Origin: Bacteroidia bacterium
GTDB lineage: Bacteria; Bacteroidota; Bacteroidia; Flavobacteriales; Flavobacteriaceae
Direction: 5' to 3'
NCBI GenBank assembly: GCA_030429955.1
Contig: JAUIGO010000021.1
Location: forward strand, 1-45,524
Length of the DNA stretch: 45,524 nt
Positions 17,236-26,410 of the stretch are shown one piece after another (positions within the stretch are counted from its first letter, which is position 1; the number at the start of each line of letters is the position of its first letter). The position numbers were made by a program, and so were the translations under genes. The notes beneath the pieces are model-generated. The model was not told the origin of the DNA, searched no databases, and saw only the letters and a list, made by a program, of their open reading frames with translations.

Positions 17236-17240
17236 AAAGA

Positions 17241-18920
17241 ATGAAGAAATTAAATAAATACAGTAAAACAGTCACCCAAGACCCAACACAGCCAGCAGCA
17301 CAAGCCATGTTACATGGTATTGGCTTAACAAAGGAAGATTTTGAAAAACCATTGGTAGGAATCGCTAGTACAGGTTACGAAGGTAATCCGTGTAATATGC
17401 ACCTTAATGACTTAGCAAAACTAGTTAAACAAGGCACACTCAATCAAGATGTTGTTGGATTGATTTTTAACACTATTGGAGTAAGTGATGGCATTTCAAT
17501 GGGAACTCCAGGAATGCGTTATTCATTACCTTCTAGAGACGTTATCGCAGACTCCATGGAAACAGTGGTTCAGGCCATGAGTTATGATGGTTTGGTGACT
17601 GTGGTTGGCTGTGACAAAAACATGCCTGGAGCATTAATGGCAATGATTCGTCTGAATAGACCATCCATTTTAGTGTATGGAGGAACCATAGATTCTGGTT
17701 GCCACAACGGAAAAAAATTGGATGTCGTTTCGGCATTTGAAGCTTGGGGAAGTAAAGTCGCTGGAACCATGGAGCAAGAAGAATTTGAATGTATAGTAAA
17801 AAAAGCAATTCCTGGAGCTGGAGCTTGTGGTGGAATGTACACTGCAAATACTATGGCGTCAGCAATTGAAGCCTTAGGAATGACTTTGCCTTTCAATTCA
17901 TCAAATCCTGCAACAGGTGAAGCTAAACAACAAGAGGCTGTTAAAGCTGGTGAAGCTATGCGATTGCTATTGGAAAAGGATATAAAACCTTCAGATATAA
18001 TTACGAGAAAATCACTTGAAAATGCAATTCGATTAGTCACCATTTTAGGAGGATCAACTAACGCTGTACTTCATTTCTTAGCCATTGCAAGAGCAGCTCA
18101 AATAGAGTTTACCTTAAGTGATTTTCAAAACATAAGTGACAACACGCCATTTTTGGCAGACTTAAAACCTAGTGGAAAATATCTTATGGAAGATGTTCAT
18201 GCAGTTGGAGGAATTCCAGCTGTCATGAAATACTTATTGAAAAAAGGACTACTTCATGGTGATTGCTTAACGGTAACAGGAAAAACACTAGCCGAAAATT
18301 TATTGGATGTTGATGATTTAACGGAAGGACAAGATGTAATTAAGCCAATAGAGAATCCAATAAAAATTTCAGGACATCTCAGAATGCTGTATGGCAATTT
18401 AGCACCTGAAGGTAGTGTGGCAAAAATCACTGGAAAAGAAGGCTTAAAGTATAGAGGAACTGCAAAAGTTTTTGAAGGCGAATACGATGCCAATGATGGC
18501 ATTCGTGATGGCAAAGTAAAAAAAGGTGATGTTGTAGTCATTCGTTATGAAGGTCCAAAAGGTGGTCCAGGAATGCCTGAAATGTTAAAGCCAACTGCTG
18601 CAATAATGGGAGCAGGTTTAGGGAAAGATGTGGCTCTAATTACTGATGGACGTTTCTCAGGAGGAACTCATGGTTTCGTGGTTGGACACATCACACCTGA
18701 AGCACAAGAAGGAGGAACAATTGCATTGGTGAAAGATGGCGATATAATTACCATTGATGCCGAAACAAATAGCATTACACTTGAAGTTTCAGAACAAGAA
18801 CTTCAACAAAGAAAACAACAATGGAAAGCACCAAAACTCAAAGTTGAACGCGGTGTATTATATAAGTATGCAAGAACGGTTTCATCAGCATCTAAAGGAT
18901 GTGTAACAGATGAATTTTAG
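17241..18920 (+). CDS. ilvD: Dihydroxy-acid dehydratase
   Basis: A 559-residue Fe-S enzyme for the third common step of Ile and Val synthesis, making 2-keto acids from dihydroxy acids. The cluster ligands are Cys51 (GNPCNMHL), Cys124 (GCDKNMPG) and Cys196 ([13 protein letters not shown]). The three-Cys pattern and length of about 560 suggest the [2Fe-2S] type. The catalytic Ser region [16 protein letters not shown] is intact. It is the first structural gene of the ilvDBNCA operon, under the leader/attenuator at 16936-17064. The ATG at 17241 follows a short palindromic repeat. Confidence 0.96.
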   Translation: MKKLNKYSKTVTQDPTQPAAQAMLHGIGLTKEDFEKPLVGIASTGYEGNPCNMHLNDLAKLVKQGTLNQDVVGLIFNTIGVSDGISMGTPGMRYSLPSRDVIADSMETVVQAMSYDGLVTVVGCDKNMPGALMAMIRLNRPSILVYGGTIDSGCHNGKKLDVVSAFEAWGSKVAGTMEQEEFECIVKKAIPGAGACGGMYTANTMASAIEALGMTLPFNSSNPATGEAKQQEAVKAGEAMRLLLEKDIKPSDIITRKSLENAIRLVTILGGSTNAVLHFLAIARAAQIEFTLSDFQNISDNTPFLADLKPSGKYLMEDVHAVGGIPAVMKYLLKKGLLHGDCLTVTGKTLAENLLDVDDLTEGQDVIKPIENPIKISGHLRMLYGNLAPEGSVAKITGKEGLKYRGTAKVFEGEYDANDGIRDGKVKKGDVVVIRYEGPKGGPGMPEMLKPTAAIMGAGLGKDVALITDGRFSGGTHGFVVGHITPEAQEGGTIALVKDGDIITIDAETNSITLEVSEQELQQRKQQWKAPKLKVERGVLYKYARTVSSASKGCVTDEF

Positions 18921-18938
18921 TTCCTGCGAAAGCAGGAA
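18921..18938. repeat. Dispersed palindrome TTCCTGC-GAAA-GCAGGAA, copy 1
   Basis: A 7-bp perfect stem with a GAAA loop lies in the 43-bp gap between ilvD and ilvB. An almost identical copy is at 44231-44250. As I recall, similar sequences are common intergenic repeats in flavobacteria. In RNA the GAAA tetraloop would make a stable hairpin inside the operon transcript. Confidence 0.7.
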
Positions 18939-18963
18939 TCTTATAATTGAGAATTAAAATATT

Positions 18964-20700
18964 ATGAAAGAAACTTTAACTGTGAAACAAAAGCAATATT
19001 TAGAGCAACCTAAAGAACGTATTTCGGGTAGTGAGGCTATCGTGAGATGTTTATTGGCTGAAGGTGTCGATGTTCTTTATGGTTATCCTGGAGGAGCAAT
19101 TATGCCTGTTTACGATGAGCTTTATAAATATCAAGATAAAATTCATCATGTACTAACTAGGCATGAACAAGGTGCTACTCATGCAGCTCAAGGCTATGCA
19201 CGTATTTCTGGGAAAGTTGGAGTAGCCATGGCAACTTCGGGTCCTGGTGCTACTAACTTAATTACTGGAATTGCTGATGCCCAGATTGATTCTACTCCAA
19301 TAGTTTGTATCACAGGTCAAGTGGCTTCCCATTTATTGGGAAGTGATGCTTTTCAGGAAACAGATATAGTAGGTATTTCTACTCCTGTTACAAAGTGGAA
19401 TCATCAAGTAACCAAAGCTTCTGAGATTCCAGAAGTGATTGCTAAAGCATTTTACATTGCTAAAAGCGGTCGTCCTGGACCAGTTTTAATTGATATCACA
19501 AAGGATGCACAATTTGAAGAATTTGATTTTCAATATAAAAAATGTACTGGAGTAAGAAGCTATAATCCTGTTCCTAAGGTTGATGAATTTAAACTGAAAG
19601 CTGCTGCTGAATTAATCAATAATGCTAAAAAGCCAATGATTGTTTGGGGACAAGGTGTTATTCTTGGTAAAGCAGAGGAAGAACTTAAAGCAGTGATTGA
19701 AAAAGCTGGAATCCCATCGGCTTGGACCATTATGGGAGCATCAGCAATACCAACGTCACATCCATTAAATATTGGTATGGTCGGTATGCATGGAAACTAT
19801 GCTCCAAACGTTCTCACCAATGATTGTGATGTTTTAATTGCAATAGGCATGCGTTTTGACGATCGTGTAACAGGTAAATTAGACGACTATGCAACACAAG
19901 CTAAAGTGATTCACTTTGAAATTGATCCTGCCGAAGTTGATAAAAATGTAAAAACTGATGTCGCTGTATTGGGAGATTCAAAAGAAAGTTTATCCAAGCT
20001 ACTTCCTCTTTTAAAGGCAAACTCACATACAGAATGGCTGCAAAAATTCAAAGATTTATACGCTATAGAATTTGAAAAAGTTATCAAAAATGATTTGCAT
20101 CCTACGAAGGAAGGGTTGACTATGGGAGAAGTGCTTAATGAAATCAACAAACAAAGCAAAGGTGAGGCAGCAATAGTATCAGACGTTGGTCAGCACCAAA
20201 TGATCGCTTGTCGTTATGCAGAATTCAATGTCAGCAAAAGCAACATCACTTCTGGTGGATTAGGTACTATGGGATTTGCTTTACCAGCAGCAATTGGAGC
20301 AAAAATGGCAGCTCCAGAACGTGAAGTTGTCGCCATTATTGGTGATGGTGGTTATCAAATGACCATTCAGGAGTTAGGTACTATTTTTCAAACTAAAGTA
20401 CCTGTGAAAATTGTGGTTTTAAACAATGATTTCTTAGGAATGGTTCGTCAGTGGCAACAGTTGTTTTTTGATAAACGTTATGCATCAACAGAAATGACAA
20501 ACCCAGATTTTGTTGCTATCGCAAAAGGTTACTACGTAGATGCAAAACGTGTAACTAAAAGAGAAGAATTAGCTTCTGCTATAGAAGAAATGATGCAAAG
20601 TAAAGATGCCTATTTCTTAGAGGTTTGTGTGGAAAAGGAAGATAATGTATTTCCGATGGTACCTTCAGGAGCAAGTGTTTCAGATATAAGATTAGAATAA
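18964..20700 (+). CDS. ilvB: Acetolactate synthase, large (catalytic) subunit
   Basis: A 578-residue TPP-dependent enzyme condensing pyruvate with pyruvate or 2-ketobutyrate. The catalytic Glu68 is in TRHEQGATHAAQGYAR. The FAD/middle domain includes IGMRFDDRVTGKLDDYA. The C-terminal TPP domain has GDGGYQMTIQELGT, and NNDFLGMVRQWQQLFF marks AHAS rather than catabolic ALS. The stop is 2 bp before the start of the regulatory subunit, consistent with coupled translation. Confidence 0.96.
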   Translation: MKETLTVKQKQYLEQPKERISGSEAIVRCLLAEGVDVLYGYPGGAIMPVYDELYKYQDKIHHVLTRHEQGATHAAQGYARISGKVGVAMATSGPGATNLITGIADAQIDSTPIVCITGQVASHLLGSDAFQETDIVGISTPVTKWNHQVTKASEIPEVIAKAFYIAKSGRPGPVLIDITKDAQFEEFDFQYKKCTGVRSYNPVPKVDEFKLKAAAELINNAKKPMIVWGQGVILGKAEEELKAVIEKAGIPSAWTIMGASAIPTSHPLNIGMVGMHGNYAPNVLTNDCDVLIAIGMRFDDRVTGKLDDYATQAKVIHFEIDPAEVDKNVKTDVAVLGDSKESLSKLLPLLKANSHTEWLQKFKDLYAIEFEKVIKNDLHPTKEGLTMGEVLNEINKQSKGEAAIVSDVGQHQMIACRYAEFNVSKSNITSGGLGTMGFALPAAIGAKMAAPEREVVAIIGDGGYQMTIQELGTIFQTKVPVKIVVLNNDFLGMVRQWQQLFFDKRYASTEMTNPDFVAIAKGYYVDAKRVTKREELASAIEEMMQSKDAYFLEVCVEKEDNVFPMVPSGASVSDIRLE

Positions 20701-20702
20701 TT

Positions 20703-21233
20703 ATGGAGAAAGAAATTATACAATTTACGGTTTCAGTATATACTGAAAATAACATAGGATTGTTGAATCGGATTTCAGCAATTTTTCAACGTAGACATAT
20801 CAATATTGAAAGTATTAATTCATCAGCTTCTGAAATTGAAGGCGTAACTCGCTGGACCATTTTAGTAAACATGACTGAAGAGCAAATGAAAAAGATAATA
20901 GGTCAAATTGAAAAGCAAGTTGAAGTCATAAAGGCTTATTATCACACCGAAGATGAAACCATTTATCAGGAGTCGTGCTTGTTTAAAATCAAATCAGACT
21001 TGCTATTTGAGGAACGTCAAATTCAAAATATTATCAAAGAGAGTAATGCTCGCATTGTTACAGTTAACAAAAAGTTTTTTGTACTAGAAAAGTCAGGGCG
21101 TAAAAACGAAATAGAACTTTTATATAGAGAGCTAAGTGTATTCGGAATCATGCAATTTGTGCGTTCAGGACGAATTGCAGTCACTAAAGATGAAATGAAA
21201 ATAACAGAAATGCTAGCCGCATTTAATAATTAA
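20703..21233 (+). CDS. ilvN: Acetolactate synthase, small (regulatory) subunit
   Basis: A 176-residue subunit with an N-terminal ACT domain (about 5-80: FTVSVYTENNIGLLNRISAIFQRRHINIESI), the site of valine feedback in this family, and a C-terminal ALS_ss domain. The length is the usual 160-180 form (IlvN/IlvH), and either symbol could be used. It starts 2 bp after ilvB. ilvC follows after a 114-bp gap that holds a palindromic repeat. Confidence 0.94.
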   Translation: MEKEIIQFTVSVYTENNIGLLNRISAIFQRRHINIESINSSASEIEGVTRWTILVNMTEEQMKKIIGQIEKQVEVIKAYYHTEDETIYQESCLFKIKSDLLFEERQIQNIIKESNARIVTVNKKFFVLEKSGRKNEIELLYRELSVFGIMQFVRSGRIAVTKDEMKITEMLAAFNN

Positions 21234-21250
21234 AAAATTAAAGTTGAGCT

Positions 21251-21328
21251 GTCACTTCGAGCATTACCGAAATATAAGAGACATCTTATATTGAAGGTAG
21301 CAAGCAAAGCTTGTCGAGAAGAAGTGAA
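21251..21328. repeat. REP/MITE-like inverted-repeat element between ilvN and ilvC
   Basis: The outer arms GTCACTTCGAGC and GCTTGTCGAGAAGAAGTG are imperfect inverted repeats. They enclose a perfect inner hairpin AATATAAGA-GACA-TCTTATATT (21271-21292). The GTCACTTCGAG...GTCGAGAAG wording matches a short repeat I remember as abundant in flavobacterial intergenic regions. It fills the ilvN-ilvC gap and makes a spurious N-terminal extension of ilvC from 21291. Confidence 0.55.
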
Positions 21329-21347
21329 AACTAATAAAATTAAAAAA

Positions 21348-22844
21348 ATGGCAAATTATTTTAACACATTATCGTTAAGTCAAAAATTAGAACAATTATC
21401 TAAATGTAGATTTATGGAATCTTCCGAGTTTGAGGATGGTGTTTCTGCATTAATTGGTAAGAAAATAGTAATCGTTGGTTGTGGAGCACAAGGTTTGAAC
21501 CAAGGTTTAAATATGAGAGATTCAGGTTTGGATATTTCGTATGCCTTGCGTGAACAAGCCATTGCAGAGAAACGTCAATCGTACCAAAATGCAACAAGCA
21601 ACGGATTTAATGTTGGAACTTATGAAGAACTCATTCCAACAGCAGATTTAGTGCTGAATTTAACACCAGACAAGCAACATTCTGATGTTGTTGATACTGT
21701 CATGCCAATGATGAAAAAAGGTGCAACATTATCGTATTCTCATGGATTTAATATTGTTGAAGAAGGTAAACAAATCCGTGAAGATTTAACAGTAATCATG
21801 GTGGCTCCTAAATGCCCAGGAACCGAAGTTAGAGAAGAATATTTACGTGGTTTTGGAGTGCCAACCTTAACTGCTGTACATCCAGAAAATGATCCAGAAG
21901 GCAAAGGTTGGGTTCAAGCTAAAGCCTATGCAGCAGCAACTGGAGGACATAAAGCAGGCGTTTTAGAGTCGTCGTTTGTAGCTGAGGTAAAAAGTGATTT
22001 AATGGGAGAGCAAACCATTTTATGTGGTGTGTTGCAAACAGCATCTATTTTGTCATTTGATAAAATGGTTGAAGAAGGGATTGATCCAAACTATGCTGCA
22101 AAACTCATTCAATATGGTTGGGAAACTATTACAGAGGCTTTAAAACACGGAGGCATAACCAACATGATGGATCGCTTGTCCAATCCAGCAAAAATTAAAG
22201 CTTTCGAATTATCAGAAGAGCTTAAAACCATCATGAAACCATTGTTTGTTAAGCACATGGATGATATCATGTCTGGTCATTTTTCACAAACCATGATGGA
22301 AGACTGGGCTAATGATGACGTGAATTTATTAAAATGGAGAGCCGAAACAGAAGAAACCGCTTTTGAAAAAACAAATGCAACTTCTGAACATATTTCAGAG
22401 CAGGAGTATTTTGATCATGGTGTACTCATGGTAGCCTTTGTAAGAGCAGGAGTAGAGTTGGCTTTTGATACTATGGTTGCCTCAGGAATTATTGAAGAGT
22501 CAGCGTACTACGAGTCGTTACACGAATTACCATTAATAGCAAATACTGTTGCAAGAAAGAAATTGTTTGAAATGAACCGAATCATTTCTGACACGGCTGA
22601 GTATGGCTGTTATTTATTTGATCATGCTTGTAAGCCGTTATTGGTTGATTTTATGAAAACTGTTAAGACTGATGTGATTGGTAAGTCGTTTTCTAAAACC
22701 AATGCAGTTGATAATTTAGAGTTGATTAAGGTAAATAATGCCATTAGAAATCATCCTATTGAAGCAACGGGAAAAGTATTGCGTCAAGCCATGACAGACA
22801 TGAAAACTATTAAAACTGAAGCTAAAGAAGAAGTATTTGCTTAA
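21348..22844 (+). CDS. ilvC: Ketol-acid reductoisomerase, long (class II) form
   Basis: A 498-residue NADPH-dependent enzyme converting acetolactate and acetohydroxybutyrate to the dihydroxy acids. The start is the ATG at 21348 ([17 protein letters not shown]), which matches the N terminus of class II enzymes such as that of E. coli. A frame open from 21291 would begin with TTG inside a repeat. The Rossmann motif is GCGAQG (44-49), preceded by GKKIVIV. The duplicated knotted C-terminal domain accounts for the length of about 490 versus 330 in class I. Metal-binding acidic residues fall in the two knotted halves. ilvA follows 4 bp after the stop. Confidence 0.96.
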   Translation: MANYFNTLSLSQKLEQLSKCRFMESSEFEDGVSALIGKKIVIVGCGAQGLNQGLNMRDSGLDISYALREQAIAEKRQSYQNATSNGFNVGTYEELIPTADLVLNLTPDKQHSDVVDTVMPMMKKGATLSYSHGFNIVEEGKQIREDLTVIMVAPKCPGTEVREEYLRGFGVPTLTAVHPENDPEGKGWVQAKAYAAATGGHKAGVLESSFVAEVKSDLMGEQTILCGVLQTASILSFDKMVEEGIDPNYAAKLIQYGWETITEALKHGGITNMMDRLSNPAKIKAFELSEELKTIMKPLFVKHMDDIMSGHFSQTMMEDWANDDVNLLKWRAETEETAFEKTNATSEHISEQEYFDHGVLMVAFVRAGVELAFDTMVASGIIEESAYYESLHELPLIANTVARKKLFEMNRIISDTAEYGCYLFDHACKPLLVDFMKTVKTDVIGKSFSKTNAVDNLELIKVNNAIRNHPIEATGKVLRQAMTDMKTIKTEAKEEVFA

Positions 22845-22848
22845 AAAT

Positions 22849-24111
22849 ATGCAAACCACAACAACATATTTTCCAAACTTAAAAGACGTTGAAGCTGCCT
22901 CTGAAAAATTAAAAGAGGTGGTTTCACTAACGCCTTTATCCAAAAATGAGCGCTACTCCAATCAATTTGGGTGTAACGTGCTTTTTAAAAGAGAAGATTT
23001 ACAACAAGTACGCTCTTACAAAATACGAGGTGCTTATAATAAAATGTCTTCTTTAAATGAGGTAGAGATTGAAAATGGAATTGTATGTGCAAGTGCTGGA
23101 AATCATGCACAAGGCGTAGCATTATCATGTAAGTTGCTTAAAATAAAAGGAACAATTTATATGCCTGCTCCAACACCTAGTCAGAAAATTGAGCAGGTCA
23201 AAATGTTTGGTGAAAATTTCATTGAAGTGGTTTTAGTTGGCGACACCTTTGACGATGCTTATGAAGCTGCTATGTTAGAAAGCGAGCAGCTAAACAAAAC
23301 CTTTATCCATCCTTTTAATGACGAAAAAGTAATTGAAGGTCAAGCTACAGTTGGATTGGAAATTTTAAAACAAACAGACCAACCTATCGACTATATTTTT
23401 ATTCCTGTTGGAGGAGGAGGTTTAGCCTCTGGATTGTCTACAATGTTGAAGCAACTATCTCCAAACACAAAAATAATTGGAGTTGAACCTGAAGGAGCTC
23501 CTTCCATGTCTTTGTCTATCCAAAAAGATAAAATTGTAGAGCTAAAAAATATTGAAAACTTTGTTGATGGCGCTGCTGTTAAAAAAGTAGGTGACAAAAC
23601 ATTTGAAATTTGTAAACAGAATTTAGATGCTGTGATTACAGTTCCTGAAGGCAAGATTTGTCAGACTATTTTAGAGCTATATAACAAGGACGCCATTGTG
23701 GTAGAACCAGCTGGTGCCTTAAGTATTTCTGCTTTAGATCAATATGCCCATGAAATCAAAGGAAAAAACGTAGTATGCCTTATTAGTGGGAGTAATAACG
23801 ATATTACCAGAACACCAGAGATTAAGGAACGCGCTTTATTACATGCCAATTTAAAGCACTATTTTATTATAAAATTTCCGCAACGAGCAGGCGCTTTAAG
23901 AGAATTTGTAGTAGAAATTTTAGGACCAAATGACGACATTACGCATTTTGAATACACCAAAAAAGTAAACCGAGAAAATGATGTAGCTGTGGTTGGTTTA
24001 GAATTAAAATCTCCTAATGATTTACAGCCGTTAATTACCAAAATGAAGCTTCATAATTTTTATGGAGATTACCTGAATAACAAACCAGATTTGTTTCAGT
24101 TTTTGGTGTAA
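22849..24111 (+). CDS. ilvA: Threonine ammonia-lyase (threonine dehydratase), biosynthetic
   Basis: A 420-residue PLP enzyme giving 2-ketobutyrate for isoleucine synthesis. The PLP Lys58 is in VRSYKIRGAYNKM. The cofactor-contacting SAGNHAQG and phosphate-binding GGGGLASG motifs are present. A single ACT-like domain lies at about 325-420, so this is a shorter form than the two-ACT E. coli IlvA. The ATG at 22849 lies 4 bp after ilvC and is preferred over a TTG at 22837 overlapping ilvC. Being last in an operon with an Ile/Val leader fits a biosynthetic role. Confidence 0.94.
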   Translation: MQTTTTYFPNLKDVEAASEKLKEVVSLTPLSKNERYSNQFGCNVLFKREDLQQVRSYKIRGAYNKMSSLNEVEIENGIVCASAGNHAQGVALSCKLLKIKGTIYMPAPTPSQKIEQVKMFGENFIEVVLVGDTFDDAYEAAMLESEQLNKTFIHPFNDEKVIEGQATVGLEILKQTDQPIDYIFIPVGGGGLASGLSTMLKQLSPNTKIIGVEPEGAPSMSLSIQKDKIVELKNIENFVDGAAVKKVGDKTFEICKQNLDAVITVPEGKICQTILELYNKDAIVVEPAGALSISALDQYAHEIKGKNVVCLISGSNNDITRTPEIKERALLHANLKHYFIIKFPQRAGALREFVVEILGPNDDITHFEYTKKVNRENDVAVVGLELKSPNDLQPLITKMKLHNFYGDYLNNKPDLFQFLV

Positions 24112-24237
24112 ACTCCAATTGAATTTTTTTTTATCATTAAAAATTAATTGCAATACATGTAAATTTCAATGGTTTGCATTTTGATAAACTATATTTTGTA
24201 AATTGGTCTGATATCAACAAAACATTTCAACCAACAC

Positions 24238-24954
24238 ATGAAACACTATTTTTTATTCTTCTCTCTAGCTATCCTAATTACTGCCTGTAAAAATGAAGCA
24301 AAACCAGAATCAGACGAATGGATTTATCTATTTGACGGAACAACAACAGATGGATGGCGAGCCTATAATGGTGAATCACTTCCAGCGCAATGGGTTATTA
24401 AAGATGGTGCTCTAACTTTTGATACTGAAAAGAAATTAGAGTCTGAAAAACAAGGTGGGAAAGATATCATTTATGCCAAAGAAGAGTTTGACAATTTTGA
24501 ATTGTATTTAGAATGGAAACTTCCAGCTGGTGGTAATAGTGGCGTATTTTATCACTTAAAAGAAGGTTATAACAGTCCGCCAGAAATTGCTCCTGAATAC
24601 CAATTACTTGATGATTTGGGCTGGGAAGCAATAAATAATGCTACGTTACAAGAATGGCAAAAAACTGCTGCAGATTATGCCATGTATGTTCCAGATAACA
24701 ATGTAAAAATCACTAAACCAGCCGGCGAATGGAACACTACAAGAATCATTTTTACACCAGAATTGGTAGAACATTGGCTCAATGGAAAAAAGGTATTATC
24801 TTTTGTACCTTGGTCAGATGATTGGAACGCTAGAAGATTAAAAGGCAAATGGAAAGACTACCCAAATTACGGAACCTCTAAAACAGGTTTTATTGGGCTT
24901 CAGGATCATGACAGTCCCTTATGGTTTAAAAACATAAAAATTAAGAAATTATAA
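24238..24954 (+). CDS. DUF1080-domain lipoprotein (3-keto-glycoside-acting type)
   Basis: A 238-residue lipoprotein with signal and lipobox (LAILITAC, then KNEAKP). The rest is one DUF1080 concanavalin-like fold: WIYLFDGTTTDGWRAYNG near the start, the typical LEWKLPAGGNSGVFYHL centre, then AGEWNTTRIIF and HWLNGKKVL. Family members act on 3-keto-glycosides in some Bacteroidota, by hydrolysis or elimination. The exact reaction here is not shown. The oxidoreductase gene starts 15 bp downstream, so oxidation at C3 and bond cleavage may be paired in the periplasm. Confidence 0.86.
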   Translation: MKHYFLFFSLAILITACKNEAKPESDEWIYLFDGTTTDGWRAYNGESLPAQWVIKDGALTFDTEKKLESEKQGGKDIIYAKEEFDNFELYLEWKLPAGGNSGVFYHLKEGYNSPPEIAPEYQLLDDLGWEAINNATLQEWQKTAADYAMYVPDNNVKITKPAGEWNTTRIIFTPELVEHWLNGKKVLSFVPWSDDWNARRLKGKWKDYPNYGTSKTGFIGLQDHDSPLWFKNIKIKKL

Positions 24955-24969
24955 TACCAGAGCTAACTA

Positions 24970-26298
24970 ATGAAAAGAAGAAAATTTATAAAATCGTCTG
25001 CTGTAGTGTCGTCTTTAGCTTTTATGCCAATTCTTTCTTCGTATGAAAATATAAATTCAAGACGTATCAAATCTGCTCACATAGGTGTTGGTGGAATGGG
25101 AATGGAAGATTTAAAAGCAATATCTTCACATCCATCAGTAGATGTTACTGCACTTTGCGATGTTGATTCTAATTATCTTGATGTTGCGCATAAAATGTTT
25201 CCTAATGCGAGAGTATATAAGGATTATCGCGTGATGTTAAAAGAACTCGAAAATGAGATTGATGCGGTTGTAGTATCTACTCCAGATCATACACACGCAC
25301 CTGCTTCACTTATGGCTATGGAAATGAATAAAGCCGTATACTGCCAGAAGCCCTTAACCCATCATGTTACTGAAGCTCGAGCCATGCAAAAAATGGCAAA
25401 AGACAGGAATTTAATTACACAGATGGGAATTCAAGTTCATTCCTTTTACGATTATAAACTAGCAACCTTATTAATTCAGTCTGGCATTATTGGTAAAGTA
25501 AGTACAGTTCACGCTTGGTCTCCTAAAAACTGGGGATTTGATGGTGCATCTCCAGAAGGTTCTGATCCTGTTCCTGAGCATTTAGACTGGAATCTTTGGT
25601 TAGGCACATCTCCTGAACGACCTTATAAAGAAGGACATTACCATCCTATGAATTGGCGAAAAGTATTAGATTATGGATGTGGTACTTTAGGTGATATGGG
25701 TGTTCATATATTTGACACACCATACAATGCATTGGCTCTGGATGTTCCAAATACCATTAAAACGGAATGTCGACAACCAACAGGATTTGGGTTTCCTGAA
25801 AAAAATGTGGTTACTTACGAATTTCCTGGAACAAAGTATACCACTGAAAATTTTAAATGGATCTGGTACGATGGTGAAGGCGCTCCTGCTCAGCACAAGG
25901 ATTTAATGTTACCTAATAACGAAAAACTACACGATCAAGGTGCTATGTTTATTGGAGAAAAAGGTAACTTATATCTACCGCATTTTCAATTGATGCCTAA
26001 GCTCATTGTAGATGGAACCTATGTAGACATGGATGTCTCAAAATTTAAATTAGAAGAACCCATTCGAGATTATGGAACTGAAGCTCCTAAACACTATCAT
26101 CAGTTTGTAGATGCCTGTTTAGGCAAGGATGAATGTACTGCACCTTTCTCCTATGCCTCTCGCCTAACCGAAACCATATTACTTGGCGTCATTGCGCAAC
26201 GCTTCCCAAATAGAACCTTACACTGGGACAGTAAAAATGCAAAGTTTGCTGAAGAAGAAGCCAATGCTTTTTTAGATGCACCTTATCGAGATTTTTAA
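24970..26298 (+). CDS. Gfo/Idh/MocA-family oxidoreductase, Tat-exported
   Basis: A 442-residue protein. The N terminus MKRRKFIKSSAVVSSLAF has a twin-arginine-like motif with a hydrophobic stretch, indicating export with bound cofactor. The Rossmann domain has IGVGGMGMEDLKA (about 37-49) and DALCDVD-type strand ends. The usual EKP motif reads QKP (YCQKPLTHHV), keeping the Lys. The C-terminal Gfo/Idh/MocA-type domain (about 160-440) is rich in Trp and His. It probably oxidises or reduces a sugar or glycoside. The adjacent DUF1080 lipoprotein (15-bp gap) suggests a 3-keto-glycoside pathway. No hydratase or sugar isomerase gene is present nearby. Confidence 0.87.
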   Translation: MKRRKFIKSSAVVSSLAFMPILSSYENINSRRIKSAHIGVGGMGMEDLKAISSHPSVDVTALCDVDSNYLDVAHKMFPNARVYKDYRVMLKELENEIDAVVVSTPDHTHAPASLMAMEMNKAVYCQKPLTHHVTEARAMQKMAKDRNLITQMGIQVHSFYDYKLATLLIQSGIIGKVSTVHAWSPKNWGFDGASPEGSDPVPEHLDWNLWLGTSPERPYKEGHYHPMNWRKVLDYGCGTLGDMGVHIFDTPYNALALDVPNTIKTECRQPTGFGFPEKNVVTYEFPGTKYTTENFKWIWYDGEGAPAQHKDLMLPNNEKLHDQGAMFIGEKGNLYLPHFQLMPKLIVDGTYVDMDVSKFKLEEPIRDYGTEAPKHYHQFVDACLGKDECTAPFSYASRLTETILLGVIAQRFPNRTLHWDSKNAKFAEEEANAFLDAPYRDF

Positions 26299-26410
26299 AA
26301 TTTGACATTATTGTATCTATATTTTATTGCAAATTTTAATAATTCTTAAGGTCAAGTTTCTAATCAAAACAACCAAAAACACTTTTAGTGTACTCCCAAT
26401 TTAGGATTAA

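Noticed and set aside
21291-21347. N-terminal extension of ilvC from a TTG codon
   Set aside because: It is translated from an inverted-repeat element. The standard class II start [10 protein letters not shown] begins at 21348.
26297-26337. AAAATTTG...CAAATTTT inverted repeat as a terminator after the oxidoreductase
   Set aside because: The stem is all A-T apart from one pair, the loop is long and there is no T tract.
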